Below, piece by piece: positions 36,095-47,515 of a stretch of 64,000 nucleotides of DNA (position 1 is its first letter; each line of letters begins with the position of its first letter). Source of the stretch: Piper betle (taxonomy: Eukaryota > Streptophyta > Magnoliopsida > Piperales > Piperaceae); assembly GCA_033002965.1 (NCBI GenBank), contig JAURVB010014878.1, positions 48,743 to 112,742 of the forward strand. Direction: 5' to 3'. The notes under the pieces are model-generated. The model searched no databases. It was given only the letters and a program-made list of their open reading frames with translations, and was not told the origin of the DNA. Made by a program: the position numbers and the translations under genes.

Positions 36095-36812
36095 CCCGGG
36101 TGAAGGAGGAGGGTTAGACCGTTAAGAGTCACAAAGGGTTTCCGACCATCGAAAATTTTTATCATTTATAATCGTATGGGTCTTTGCTTTGGATCAATGT
36201 TTAGGGATAGCTATTGCATTGATTTTCTACCCTTTCAAACATATTGAAATGATCAAAGTTTTTCTATTTGGAATTGTATTAGGTTTGGGTTCTTATTACT
36301 TTGGGCATCTGATAGAAGGAGGAGGGTTAGCATTAGAAAAGGTATTTGTTGATTGAAAATTTTGTCATTTGTGATCACACTGACCCTATTTTAAAATCAA
36401 GTTTCTCAACACCCTTTTTGGATATCTGGTAGTGAAGAAATTTTATTTCAATGAATCAATGGCTCTCTTATCAATTCTGTCAAATTTTGATATAGTAGTT
36501 CTTGACCTATCACAGTATGCTAACGTTAATCTTTACGTTTGGTGCATTTTACTGTACTTTTTTAATGTTTTACTTGATATATTTAGTGATATAGTTGTTT
36601 CAAAAATATCCTTCAATGAATTGCGCCCTTAATTAGTCTATTGTCAATCCTTTCTAATGATGAATAAATATTACTATCATAACTCTTAACATTTCATTTT
36701 GTATATAAACATTATAAGCCAATTTTTTGGTAGCAGTCAATATCATTACAGGTATTTTGTATTTTCTCTTTCTTTTTATAAGCCCTTAGTGTTTATGTGG
36801 GGCGTGATAGTA
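36095..36812 (-). repeat. SAUR downstream segment, inverted copy
   Basis: The reverse complement of 26235-26990 in content and order, including the petG-like piece (36249-36297), CATTTGTGATC and TTATCAATTCTGTCAAATTTT blocks. No SAUR coding sequence remains next to it. Confidence 0.8.
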
Positions 36813-38126
36813 ATGTCACTTCACATTCTTTACAGCCACTGATTATAATGTCACCTCTACTTTCTAAAACAGTTCCTCAACATATTTTTTACTTTTTAGA
36901 TCAGCTAATAGTCCGTTAAATAATAAAAACGTGGTTAATTTTTATAAAATATAAAATTAATCGTCAAAAATAACTTTTCACACAAAATATATAACATTTT
37001 ATTGTTTAGAACAAAAAAAGTGCTTTCCAGATTTCCGCAATGGTGTATGCTCAAATTTTGTGTTGGGAGATGCTGAACTTTCTATTCCCAATGGTGTTAA
37101 TCTTCAATCGTAAATTCTTGCAAAGCTCGCGGCAGCTGCCAATCCGGTGGGAAAGGAATAGGGTGAGAAATCGCAGATTGAGAGCTTACGATTGAGATCT
37201 CCAGGGGTGCGTTTGGCAACAGAAAGATGCTTGGGGAACTCTTTAACCCCAAAAACTTGAACGATGGATCATAAACATATTTTAACAAATGGGTGAGACT
37301 TTGCTAGCAATTGGAATGTCACTCCACTTCAAAAGCCATATTGTGAACATATTTCTTAACTCTTTAGATCAGCCATTGTTGCTTATTCTACACCGAATAC
37401 TTTGGCCACTGATTAGAATGTCACCACATTTCAAAAACATTTTTTAAACATATTTTTTTGTTTTTTAGATTAGAAAATTTTATAGTCAAGTTAAATGATA
37501 AAAACATGGTTAATTTCTTACTATTTCTACATAACATATTTACCAATAAAAAAAAATTATAAAATATAAAATCAATTGTCAAAAATAACTTTTCACACAA
37601 AATATAGTAATATTTTATTATTTAAAAACAAAAAAAATTAATATTATGATTGCAACAAATAAAAACTTCGACAATTACTAGTTTCAAACATTACAACAAT
37701 TTTGGGGAAAACACACTTTGCGGAAAAATAATCTATACATAAAATGACGTAATTATATTTAATAAAATCGGTTAAATATTTAGATAAAAACCTGTACTGT
37801 AATTATTTATATTTTTAATCTTTTCGGTTAAATTTGACCGAAATTTTTACCGTTTTCCAAAATTGATAAATTATTCTTTCATTATATTTGTGTCATTTAA
37901 TTTGGTGCATCAGGTAAATCAGCAATCATTTACATTTACATTTACATTTACATTTACATTTACATTTATAACCCCAGGTCCAATCGGGGGGCTCACACGT
38001 GGAGCTGCTCGGGTGCATCGGCCGCCGATCCGGCTGATCGTGATGGAAAAACCCAAATCTTTTGTTTCTTGTTCGAAGGGTGTTTTTAGCTCGTCTTCCT
38101 CCTATCCTCCAAGCCCTGCAAGCTTC
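36813..38126. other. AT-rich spacer and putative promoter flank
   Basis: Contains a diverged internal repeat (GATTA(G/T)AATGTCACC.. with TAAATGATAAAAACATGGTTAA, near 36840-36920 and 37410-37510). It also has GGGTGCGTTTGGCAAC near 37206, resembling the end of a DNA-transposon MITE, and a TTTACA hexamer run. Confidence 0.45.
37926..37968. repeat. (CATTTA)n microsatellite
   Basis: About seven tandem CATTTA hexamers. Confidence 0.95.
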
Positions 38127-38176
38127 CATGGCGCCGCCGCCTAGGTCCCTACTCCGGGCTCCAGGTCGCTTGCCCT
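38127..38176 (+). pseudogene. ATP synthase subunit e-like exon 1
   Basis: From ATG at 38127 the bases encode MAPPP. If two single extra bases are allowed for (an A after CCGCCT and a G in CCGGGCTCC), the next residues read GPYSGSRSLAL up to a GT donor at 38177. This is the conserved N-terminus of plant mitochondrial F1Fo ATP synthase subunit e, a small inner-membrane protein involved in dimerising the enzyme. As written, the frame hits TAA within 18 codons. The upstream 150 bases are GC-rich and 5'UTR-like. The matching exon 2 is not here but at 58514-58581 on the other arm of the inverted duplication. Confidence 0.6.
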
Positions 38177-38224
38177 CGTAATCTTCTTCGCCTCCTCCCT
38201 CATCATGTCGCTTTTGAACTTTTA

Positions 38225-40597
38225 GGAGTCTTTGTTGGAACCGTTTGTGGTTGCTTCATATTTGTTATGTTTTCTTTGTTTTGATTTACGTTAGATTGAG
38301 GAGTAGATTTAGAAATGAGAATGTGGAATGTGATACTTTCTCCGTCATTTGTTTTTCCTGTTTGGCATGAAAGCTTTATCACTCTCCTATGATCAGGGAT
38401 CCTTGCTGCATGGCTTGTTTAATCAAATAGAAATGTGAATTGTTACCCCTCTGATCGAGGATCCATTGCTGCATGGCTTGTTTAATCAAATAGAAATGTG
38501 CTGTTAGCATCGCAAGCGTTAGTCTCGGTGCCCATTTTGTATTTCTTGTAATATTGTTCTTGCCTAATATTACAAGGCATGCTGACTTGAAAGAAATTTA
38601 AAAAAATTTTGGACCAATGGTAATCAGGGCCACAAGATCATTTGTGGAACAAGATTTAGATTTAATTTGATTTTATGGGTACTGTGGAGTTTGATAATAA
38701 TGTGTTATAGTGGACGCTTTCAAAGATACGTGAGTTGTTTTCTTGCTTCTGTTCCACATAGAATTGGTAGGAGTTGTTTTGATACTTTTTTCTTGAAGGA
38801 TCTGATCTGTTTCGACTGTGAGAAAGAAGGAGAATTTCTTTTCTTACATTTTTGTTTGTTTGGTTGCAAGAAATATGGTAAGAGGAATCAGTTTTTATTG
38901 TGGTGGAAAATTTTTTTGTAATTATTTTTCTATAAAAAAATATGAGGAAGTGAAATAATGAAAGTGAGAATGGGGTGGTTCTGCATAATGACCGGTTAAT
39001 TTGGATCTGTCAAGGTGTTTACCGGTGACACACGGGTAAATGAATAAGAATTTATAAATTTTACTAAAAAGGAAATTCTTATTGTGCAGTATTTTTTGTG
39101 ATGCTTACTGCCAATTGTTACAGATTGTGAACGAAATGTCAAGGTAGTCTCATTAGGTGATGGATCAAATTCTTTTAATTGCATCGAACATATTATGACT
39201 TACGAATATTTTAAGCCTCAGCTAAGTTTTTCAACTTATGATTAGTAAAGAAGCCAATGTATGCTAGGTTTATAACTTATAGTAGTAAAGAAATGCTTAG
39301 TAATTACTCTTGTATCCCAACATAATGCCATAGTAGTTGACCGGTATACTAATAAAAAGGGAAAATAAGCTTAAGATGTTTAGTTAAGATATTTAAGAAT
39401 AATAGGTGCCATAAATATTGATAATCTAATTTTATTTTATTTTTTACCCGGTCTAAATGCTTAATTGTATCTAGATCCGAAGTTTTCATCGATTTTTGTT
39501 GTGTTTTTATTGGTTTTCTTTAGTTTAATTGATTTTAATTTTGTTTATAATTAATTAACTTTAATTATTTTATGAAAGTATTAATGGAATATGTTTGACC
39601 TCGTTGAAGAGTGCAAGAAGACTACATGAAAATTGGAGCGAGATATGAATAAAAAGGAAAAAAATGAAGACTGCGAGAATTACATAGAAAATACATACAC
39701 GTGGACATATGTTGCACACAGGTATAAATTACACATGGATAATACATGTATGGATATTCATGCATTTGGATAAGAGAAGAAAAAATGTTGGAGTTCATGT
39801 TTATGTTTATCAATAATTTTAACTCTTCTTCAAGGTTCTAATTTTTATATATAGCCTCATACTCCTTAATGTAGAAAGTGAGCAGATCTTATAGATCGAA
39901 AATTTTTTGGAAGGTCTTTGTGAGATTTTTGGTGTCTCAAGGAGATCAACAAGTGATAGATTGAAGATTCGAAGAAGATCAAAAGGAGAACTTCTACATC
40001 ATTGAATATCACATGAAAAAGTCTTTTCTTCTCTGCTTTTATTTGCTTTTATTATAACATCAATTATGAATATTTTCATGTTCTCATGTTATCTTTGTTT
40101 TAATTTCTTTATTTTTACATTGAACATTTTGTTTATATTAGAGATAGTTGATATTTTGTGTTAGTTGAAATTTTAATTATTATTATTATTCTTGAGAGTT
40201 ATGCTTTATTATTCTCAATGTTTTTATTTATTTTATTAGTTTTTGAAACATAGTGAGGTTTCGAAAGAGAGAAATTATGTTAAACAATTAATTAAATAAT
40301 AAATAGTTTATGCTTTGTCTATTAGGGAACGATAAAAAATAATCCTAAATTGAATATGAGTGTTTAAATAGGAGTTATAGTATATTTATGTGGCTCATGT
40401 TAAATTGTATACTAAAATGAAGGATTTCACCATAACCAATTTATAGATCTTAATGTGTATAAAATTGAATTAGTGAAGGATAATACACCAGAAAGGCTAT
40501 TTGGGATTAACTTGATTTAATTTAGTTAGATCAGTACATCAAAATGAGTAATTATACAATAGAAATTCCATTCTCATGCGAAGAAATAATTGAGTGT
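38225..40597 (+). repeat. Large inverted duplication, left arm
   Basis: Reverse complement of 55499-58460, with indels. Landmarks shared: GAGTCTTTGTTGGAAC at the outer end, ATTTCTTGTAATATT-type stretches, a frame with FSSLIQMHEYPYMYYPC read from opposite strands, and TGAGTGTCAAC at the inner end. Probably intron and flank of the ATP synthase e-like gene plus later insertions. No intact gene in it. The inner end fuses directly to copia copy B. Confidence 0.85.
38386..38502 (+). repeat. Tandem duplication of about 65-70 bp
   Basis: GATC..GGATCC..TTGCTGCATGGCTTGTTTAA..ATAGAAATGTG occurs twice in tandem. The paired arm (about 57960-58030, inverted) has only one copy, so this arose after the arms separated. 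Confidence 0.8.
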
Positions 40598-42981
40598 CAA
40601 CAGTACCACTTTCTCAACACTCCCCCTCAAGTTGAGCTTAGTTAACAAGGTTCAACTTGGAACATAACTCTTCATGTCTAGCTTTTGGCAGTGCTTTAGT
40701 GAAGATGTCGGCAACCTGAATTCTTGTACTTACATGTTGAGGCTTATGGTCTCATCTGTAACTCTGTCCCTTACAAAGTGACAGTCAATCTGTGTGTTTT
40801 GTTATTTAATGAAAACTGGATTGGTAGCAAAATGGATAGCTGTTTGGTTATCACACCATAGGCACATAGGAACTGTAATAGGAAATCCTAATTCTCCCAA
40901 TAATTGTTTTCTCCACATCACCTCAGTTGTTGCCTTAGCAATAGATCTGTATTCATCCTTTGCATTCGACCTTGCTACTATTGTTTGCTTCTTTCCCACA
41001 TCACAATACTTCCCCCAATAGAAATACAATAGCCACTCGTAGACCTTCAATCATAACAACTTCCCGCCCCGTTAAGAGTCTACAAAACATTGTATCTCAA
41101 GAGGGTGCCTTCCTTTCTAGCAAAACAGTCTCACATCTGATGTCTTCTTTAAGTATCTCACTCCTTCATTTGGCTCCAGTTTAATTGATACTTCAACAGG
41201 TGTATCTGCAGCTTTTATACTTTCACACTTAGTTTCTACTAGGAGGATTTTTGTACTTTTGTTGCAGATCAATAATAGGAGAAACTAGGTTACTGGTTCT
41301 TCACTGGTTGGAAAGGGATTGGTGATGTTTCAGCGATGAAAGGAAGCTTTTTGGACCAGTTTTTGATTAGTAGGATGTATCCTCAAAGAAAGTAATATCT
41401 GATGTCACAGTCTTCTTAAAGTAGGGTTACAACACTTGCATCCTTTTTGATATCCTAAAAATACACTTGACAGTAGGAGACAACTTGTCGTGCTTGTGAT
41501 AAAAAATATGTGCACAACAGATACACCCAAAGACCTTTGGTTTCACATGAAAGATTGGCGTGTTAGGGAATAGAACTGAATACGGTATTTTGTTTTGAAT
41601 TGCTGAGCTTGACAGTCTATTAATCAAATAGCAGGTTGTTAATAATGCTTCAGGCCAAAACTATTTTGTGGTAGACATATTAGATAAGAAACACCTTGTC
41701 ATTTCCATGAGATGTCTATGTTTGTGTTCACCTACTCCATTTTGTTGTCGAGAAGTTCCATGGATAATGCCATTTTGATGTATTAAAGACTGAAATTGGT
41801 TAGACTTATACTCGAGAGCATTGTCAGTCCTTAGGGTTCTGATCATTGTAGAATGTTGTGTCTTAATCTCATTTAGATAGGTCTGAAAGCAGTTGAGAAC
41901 TTTAGCTCTATTGTGAAGAAGATATAACTAACACATCCTAGTGTAGTCATCAATAAATATTATATAGTAGTTAAATTAAGAGGCATTTGATACAGTCATA
42001 GGTCCCCCCATACATCCAACTGAACAAGATCAAAAGGCGTTAAGGATCGTGATTGTACATTTATTGGAAAAGATATCCTAGGATGCTTAGAAACTTGACA
42101 TTTTTTATTCTACACTCAAGACTCATTTCAAAGAAGGAACAACTAATTTTAACTTGGATAAACTAGGATGCCCCAATTGACTATGCCACCTTGTTGCTGA
42201 CTCTTGAGTTGCGCACACTTTAACCACAACAGCTTTTGGTTTTTGCTTATTTCCAGAAAATACAGACCTCTCCTATTGCATCCATGCCCAATCGCCTTTC
42301 TGGTTGTTGCATCCTGAAATACACACTTGGTTTTAGTAAATAAAACTGAACAGTTTAGAGAAGTAGACAGCTTACAAACTGACAAACTAGTTGGAAAAGA
42401 GTGGACATACAACACATCTTCAAGGCAGGCAAGTTGTGACAATCAGCAAATATAATTTTTTTGGGTGTAGGAAAAACAGTGAAGGAGATGAACACACTTG
42501 GATTACCAGTAGATGAAGATAGATCATTGTTGGTTGTAACCCCATAAACAAAAGCAGCGGACGGCAGGGTGGTTTCAGGTTAGGCCATTTTAACAGGTGC
42601 TCAAAATCTTCATGAGAAAGAGTCACTGAATTCCCAGAATTCGATATAGCAGAAGGTTGTCTAGCTATAATAGGGGCTGCGCAGATCTGTGTGGATAAAA
42701 CTTGGTTGCGCAACTGCTTTGCCTAATCAGGTTTCCCATGTTTATGCCAACATTTGTCTTCTGTATGCCCTGTTACATGACAACAATCACAATACCTGTC
42801 TTCTTTCTTGATGCTTGTTCTCACACCACCACGACTAGCTCCCCCTCGACCTCTATCTCTCACCCTTGAAGGGTTTAAAGGAGTTCTAGTGTTGATAACT
42901 AGGGCATTATTCTCTTCTTCTTGAGGAGCATCTGTGTGAACTAATATTCTTAACAATCTTGAAAAGGCCACATTAAGTGGC
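40596..42981 (-). mobile_element. Ty1/copia element lacking reverse transcriptase, copy B
   Basis: Homologous to copy A on the same strand. Only the last 24 bases of its 3' LTR remain (40596-40619), joined to the inverted-duplication arm. It stops within gag at 42981, joined to an NBS-LRR fragment. The PPT (CTCCCCCTCAAGTTGAG on the plus strand) is intact. No target duplication can be expected because both ends are lost. Confidence 0.88.
40760..42981 (-). pseudogene. Copia gag-pol remnant, copy B
   Basis: RNase H is well preserved at 40802-41050: ARSNAKDEYRSIAKATTEVM, then LWCDNQTAIHFATNPV, holding the catalytic-type D of CDNQ. The post-integrase and integrase tail are at 41427-41846 (HQNGIIHGTSRQQNGVGEHK, a small deletion relative to A). 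Gag-pre-integrase is at 42149-42442 and gag with CDCCHVTGHTEDKC at 42723-42981. As in copies A and C, the RT domain is missing between about 41160 and 41330. Several stops and frameshifts. Confidence 0.85.
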
Positions 42982-43025
42982 GGACCTGAAAATCTCGTCA
43001 ATATGCTTGTTAATTATTCTAAAAA

Positions 43026-43467
43026 ATGGAGATGGAACTCCAGGCACGTGGACTACCTGCCAATCTGAAAAGACTAACAATAAATGTGAGGACAACAGGT
43101 ATCATATCCATGCCTCCATCTTACTTTTGCAACGTTGCTTCCTCTCTTAAATCTCTTAAAATAAATGATTTCCCCAACCTGACTTCCCTGCCCAACAATT
43201 TACATGACACGGGATCTCTAAGAACTTTCGAGCTTTTCAAGTGTCCCCAACTTGTGTCCTTTACAAACGAGGGGCTTCCTCCGCTTCTGCGTTACCTTTC
43301 AATACGCCAATGTGATAAACTCTTATTCTTACCAACAAACATCTACAACCTCCAAAGGCTTCTTGAAATTTGGGTTGAAAACTGCTTTTTTACTCAAGGC
43401 AAGGTTGGACGACCAATTATCACCCAACCTTAAGTATTTGACAATAACAGGCTACCCCCAAATCTAG
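43026..43467 (+). pseudogene. NBS-LRR (CNL-type) leucine-rich repeat fragment
   Basis: An open stretch reads ELQARGLPANLKRLTI.., SLKSLKINDFPNLTSLPNNL, SLRTFELFKCPQLVSFTNEG, LPPLLRYLSIRQCDKLLFLP and LQRLLEIWVENC. These are about five canonical plant LRRs (LxxLxIxxCxxLxxLP) from the C-terminal part of a coiled-coil NBS-LRR immune receptor. A 1-base shift near 43385 moves the ending (LSPNLKYLTITGYPQI) to the next frame. There is no NB-ARC domain or start. It is wedged between truncated copia B and the SAUR upstream region, so it probably arrived by rearrangement. Confidence 0.8.
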
Positions 43468-43618
43468 GGTATATATGTGAAGCGTATGCCTCCATCTTCA
43501 ATCAACTCTCAACCCCTCAAGCAATTTGCTCAGTTCATCTATTTTCTTCACAAAGAGATTTTAAGTGATTCAGCACCTTATTTCATCAACCATAACTAAG
43601 ACAAGCAGGCTACTTCAG

Positions 43619-43945
43619 ATGGCAAGAAAATGGAAACAACCAACAGCCCTAGGAAGAAAAAGAATATCAATGGCCAAGAGATTTCAAAGCACATCACAAA
43701 TTGACCACTCCAACAAAAACAAAGGAAGCAAGATCAAGGGTTCTTTCGTTGTATATAGCACAGATAACAAAAGATATGTTATTCCACTAAAATACCTTAG
43801 CAGACCAATTATGATGACGCTCTTCAGAATGTGTGAAGAAGACTTCCGAGCAGAAAGCAACACACCACTGACGTTTCCATGTGAAGTTCTCATGGAGTAC
43901 ATTCTATCCATGATTGCGAGGCAATTAAGGCCAAGAAATGGATAA
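43619..43945 (+). CDS. SAUR family auxin-responsive protein
   Basis: A complete 108-residue frame from ATG (context CAGATGGC) to TAA. The order is: basic N-terminus MARKWKQPTALGRKRISMAK; the SAUR core (KGSFVVYSTDNKRYVIPLKY then LSRPIMMTLFRMCEEDF); NTPLTFPCE; and the helix VLMEYILSMIARQL. The start is chosen because all related copies share ATGGCAA(G/A)AAAATGG here; a GTG-started extension upstream is not credible for a plant nuclear gene. SAURs are short-lived regulators of auxin-driven growth. An extra G near 43930 shifts the C-terminus, so the expected ~25-residue tail (QEMDKALLFF-like) is replaced by RPRNG. The core is intact, so it may still be functional. A TATATAT lies at 43470-43476, immediately downstream of the LRR fragment. 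Confidence 0.8.
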   Translation: MARKWKQPTALGRKRISMAKRFQSTSQIDHSNKNKGSKIKGSFVVYSTDNKRYVIPLKYLSRPIMMTLFRMCEEDFRAESNTPLTFPCEVLMEYILSMIARQLRPRNG

Positions 43946-45349
43946 GGCCTTACTGTTCTTCATGTCTCATCACTGCTGCGATTCTTTCTCAATGAGCCAT
44001 GCTAATTTTCATATACCTGTATGTAGCTGTTGAATGAGAATTTTGTTAAGTAGTTTATATGAGCAAATAGACACTTTTTGCTTCCATTAATATTTAAAAA
44101 TACTTATGACACTGCTGAATTTCTACACAAAGCTTTTACATTATTCTAATGGGAAGCAATATGAAGTGCAAAAGCTTGCAGTTTCATATATATTCCATGT
44201 ATAAATTGGAATATAAAAAATCATAAAACCTAGTTTTCAAGCCCTACTTCATTAGAGAATGTCCTTGAAACATATTATCATCTTCATCCACCTAGAACTC
44301 AAAGGGTGTTCGGGGCACGAGGAATCCATGCAATTACAAATGACCAAATTTTACGTAAAAGTGATTTTCGACTATGTGATTTTGCCTTAACAAGAGGATA
44401 CAGTCTTTTATTTGCAGTGTAACAAGCAACATTAAGTAATTCTTTATAATACTTTATATTTGTTCTTGGATCTCAAGGTATACGATTATGTTAATTAATC
44501 TTCAATATCTACTCTAATTAATAAAAGGGGAGTCAAAATTTTTGATGAAAAGTAGGAAATTTAACCAATCAGAATACAACAAAAATAAATAAAAAAATCA
44601 AATCATTATATTCTATCTCCTCATTCAATTAGAGTCATCTATAAAATTAGAGTTTATTATCCCTAACATAGACAGCATATGATGCGACATCTTCCTTAGT
44701 ATATAATAAAGCAAAGTGTAAAGAATGAAGCCAAAAAGAAAAACAAATACAAAAAAGGAAAAGAAAAAACAATCACATCTATTCAAAAGATTATTTACCC
44801 TATAAAGGAAGTGTATATTAATGGCAATGTACAAAATGAAAGGGCAAGAGCTATTTTAGCAATCTATGTGCTTGTATAGTGCTACCTTTAACACTTTTTC
44901 GCATAAAGACCAAAAACTCCCCGTTTGGACTTGTCTTACACTGTAATGTCATTTTTCTCTAACGACCAAGGTTCAAGCACAAATTGATAGACCTCTTACG
45001 GATAGGATTAGATGAATGACGATAATGGAGATCAATGCAGTGTAGGCCATGCCTGAAGAATACACAAATTGCTGCAATTCACATCATCATTCATTTCATC
45101 CTATATGCCAAGGGCTCTCGCATGTTACCAATCACATAACATGATTCTGGATATACCAGCATCAATTGTCCAAACTCTGTCAAGCTGTCTACCTTAGCAG
45201 GTCCATATATGTCAAGCCAATACTTCCACCTTCAATCAACTCTCATCTCTTTCAACCAATTTCAGCTCATCTCTTCTCCCCACCTTAGAGACTTAGTGAT
45301 TCGGCACCTTATTTCGTCAACCAAGATTAAGACAAGCAGGCTACTTCAG
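43946..45349. repeat. SAUR intergenic spacer, copy II
   Basis: Homologous to 9513-11128 in order. No gene seen. Confidence 0.7.
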
Positions 45350-45767
45350 GTAGCAAAAAAATGGAAGCAAGCAGCAGCCCTAGGCAGAACAAGGATATCA
45401 ATGGCCGGAAGATTTCAAAGCATACCACAAATTGACAACTGCAGAAAAATAAAAGGTAGCAAGAACAAGGGCTCTTTTGTTGTATACAGCACAGATAACA
45501 GAAGATTTGTTGTTCTACCCAAGTACCTTAGCAGCCCAATTATGATGGAGCTAATTAGAATGGGCGAAGATGAGTTTGGAGCAGCGAGCAACACACCACT
45601 TGACGTTTCCATGTGAAGGAGTTCTCATGGACTACATCCTCTCAATAATTGAGAGCCAATTAAGCCATGAAATGGAGAAGGCCTTATTGTTCTTCGTGCC
45701 TCATCACCACTGTGACTCTTCTAGCTTCTCAATGAACCTGTCTACGGCTGTTGAATCAGATTTTTGA
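45350..45767 (+). pseudogene. SAUR pseudogene, start codon lost and frameshifted
   Basis: The ATG of related copies reads GTA here (45350-45352, before GCAAAAAAATGG). Frame 1 continues AKKWKQAAALGRTRISMAGR, KNKGSFVVYSTDNRRFV and SSPIMMELIRMGEDEFGAAS. An extra T at 45600/45601 then shifts it to an early stop (DVSM). The following frame holds the rest: TFPCEGVLMDYILSIIESQL, then SHEMEKALLFFVPHHH and a TGA at 45767. An in-frame internal ATG at 45400 (MAGRF) could give a truncated product. Two lesions make this very likely dead. Confidence 0.85.
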
Positions 45768-46281
45768 CAAGTACTTTCTGTCAAGCAAATAGAGACACTT
45801 TCATCACACTGAGCAACGTAAAGAACATAAGCTTGTAGTTAATCTTCCATATAAAAATCAGGATATAAATATTCCAAAATCTATGTTTTAACTAAAAAGA
45901 CAAAACACATTGAAGCATATTATCGAAAAACTATTTTACACTATGCACATTATAAACCAAAGCAGTATGAAACAAGGCGTATTACATTACATACATATGG
46001 AACAAAATGAAAGGTCAAGAATTCAAGAAAAAATAATTTATATTAATTTTGTTCTAATATTTACTAGAAAGCCCTGCCCCAGAGACCCATGAGCTCATTT
46101 CAGCATATTATCCAAAAAACTAGCACACCCCACATAAACACTAAGGAAAACATGAAGAAAGAGAGGAAATGCAAAATGGCTGTAACCAATCAATCAGTGA
46201 CTGCAGCCAAAAAAATTGTGAAGCATAATATTAATGTACAAAATGAATATAAAATGTAAAATGCACCAAACTTAAAGATTG
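45768..46281. repeat. SAUR downstream segment, copy II (cut by gypsy DNA)
   Basis: Follows 11513-12286 in order and stops after CACCAAACTTAAAGATT, where the gypsy-derived sequence begins. The segment picks up again at about 51780 with sequence matching 26960 onward; what lies between (matching about 26545-26960) has been lost. Confidence 0.75.
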
Positions 46282-46414
46282 CTTGCGGAGGCAATTCCGC
46301 GTTTGTAATAAAACCACTAAGCCGCATAATTAAATGAAACAAGTCAATATAATCCCTATTATCATTTCACCCATTTTTTATTATTATTATTGTCGTTTCA
46401 CAAGTCTTTTAGTA

Positions 46415-47213
46415 ATTATCTCTCAGGTCATTCTGAGATTAGTAATTTGTCTCTCAGGTCATTCTGAGATTCGTAAAAGTCGTCTCCCAGCTCATTCTGA
46501 GATTAGAAATTGTCTCCCAACTCATTCTGAGATTAGGTGGTCTCCCAGGTCTTTCTGAGATTAGTCATTGTCTCCCAGTTCATTCTGAGATTAGAAATTG
46601 TCTCTCAGCTCATTCTGAGATTAGATATTGTCTCCCAGCTCATTCTGAGATTAGGTGGTCTCCCAGCTCATTCTGAGATTAGTCAATGTCTCCCAGTTCA
46701 TTCTGAGATTAGAAATTTGTCTCCCAGCTCATTCTGAGATTAGGTGGTCTCCCAGTTCATTCTGAGATTAGAATTTGTCTCCCAGCTCATTCTGAGATTA
46801 GGTGGTCTCCCAGCTCATTCTGAGATTAGTCATTGTCTCCCAGTTCATTTTGAGATTAGAATTTGTCTCCAGCTCATTCTGAGATTAGTCATTGTCTCCT
46901 AGTTCATTCTAAGATTAGAATTTGTCTCCCAGCTCATTCTGAGATTAGGTGGTCTCCTAATTCATTCTGAGATTAGTCATTGTCTCCCAGTTCATTCTGA
47001 GATTAGAAATTTGTCTCCCAGCTCATTCTGAGATTAGGTGGTCTCCCAACTCATTTTGAGATTAGTCATGGTCTCCCAGTTCATTCTGAGATTAGAATTT
47101 GTCTCCCAGCTCATTCTGAGATTAGGTGGTCTCCCAGGTCATTCTGAGATTAGTCATTGTCTCCCAGTTCATTCTGAGATTAAAAATCGTCTCCCAGCTC
47201 ATTCTGAGATTAG
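46415..47213. repeat. Tandem array of hairpin-forming 27-32 bp units, about 27 copies
   Basis: Each unit contains TCTC(C)CAG-CTCATT-CTGAGA, a 6-bp inverted repeat (perfect TCTCAG/CTGAGA in the first units). After GATTAG the linker cycles through three forms, GGTGG, GTCATTG and GAA(A)TTTG, across most of the array, so there is a higher-order unit of about 88 bases. Long frames reading QLILRL-type repeats are by-products. Confidence 0.92.
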
Positions 47214-47225
47214 TGCCGACAAAGG

Positions 47226-47515
47226 CTACCAGTTTGGGAAAATACAACATTTCAAATAATTATACCAGTTTGGGAAAATACAACATTTCAATTAATTATA
47301 CCAGTTTGGGAAAATATAACATTTCAAATAATTATACGGACAATACAACATTTCAAATAATTATACGGACACACATAGTAATTTTAAAGGTGCGGCCCCA
47401 TGTCGGACTGAGTCAATTCCTTGACCCCGATTGCGTTACAGCGCATGGTGGTCGAATCTGGGCTCAGGCCAACCAGGGCTGCCAACAAGGGAAAGTACAA
47501 CATTTCAAATGATTA
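47226..47515. repeat. Second tandem array, GGGAAAATACAACATTTC type
   Basis: About three 36-bp units (CCAGTTTGGGAAAATACAAC..TTTCAAATAATTATA) followed by shorter ACATTTCAAATAATTATACG units and a separated one near 47487-47515. Confidence 0.85.

Noticed and set aside
37206..37221. GGGTGCGTTTGG as the end of a MITE
   Set aside because: No matching inverted end or target duplication was found nearby.
39622..39813. Frame with HEYPYMYYPC, also readable at 56176-56466
   Set aside because: Conserved through inverted duplication only. AT-rich, no domain, and the flanks have many stops; probably intron or repeat sequence.
43565..43618. GTG-started N-terminal extension of the SAUR gene
   Set aside because: Plant nuclear genes start with ATG; the conserved ATGGCAAGAAAATGG at 43619 is the natural start.
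46415..47213. CRISPR-like appearance of regularly spaced repeats
   Set aside because: The linkers are 5-8 bases and recur in a cycle, whereas CRISPR spacers are unique and 25-40 bases. This is plant nuclear DNA, and the array is a satellite-like tandem repeat.
46334..47512. Open frames reading QLILRL-type repeats
   Set aside because: By-products of the tandem arrays.
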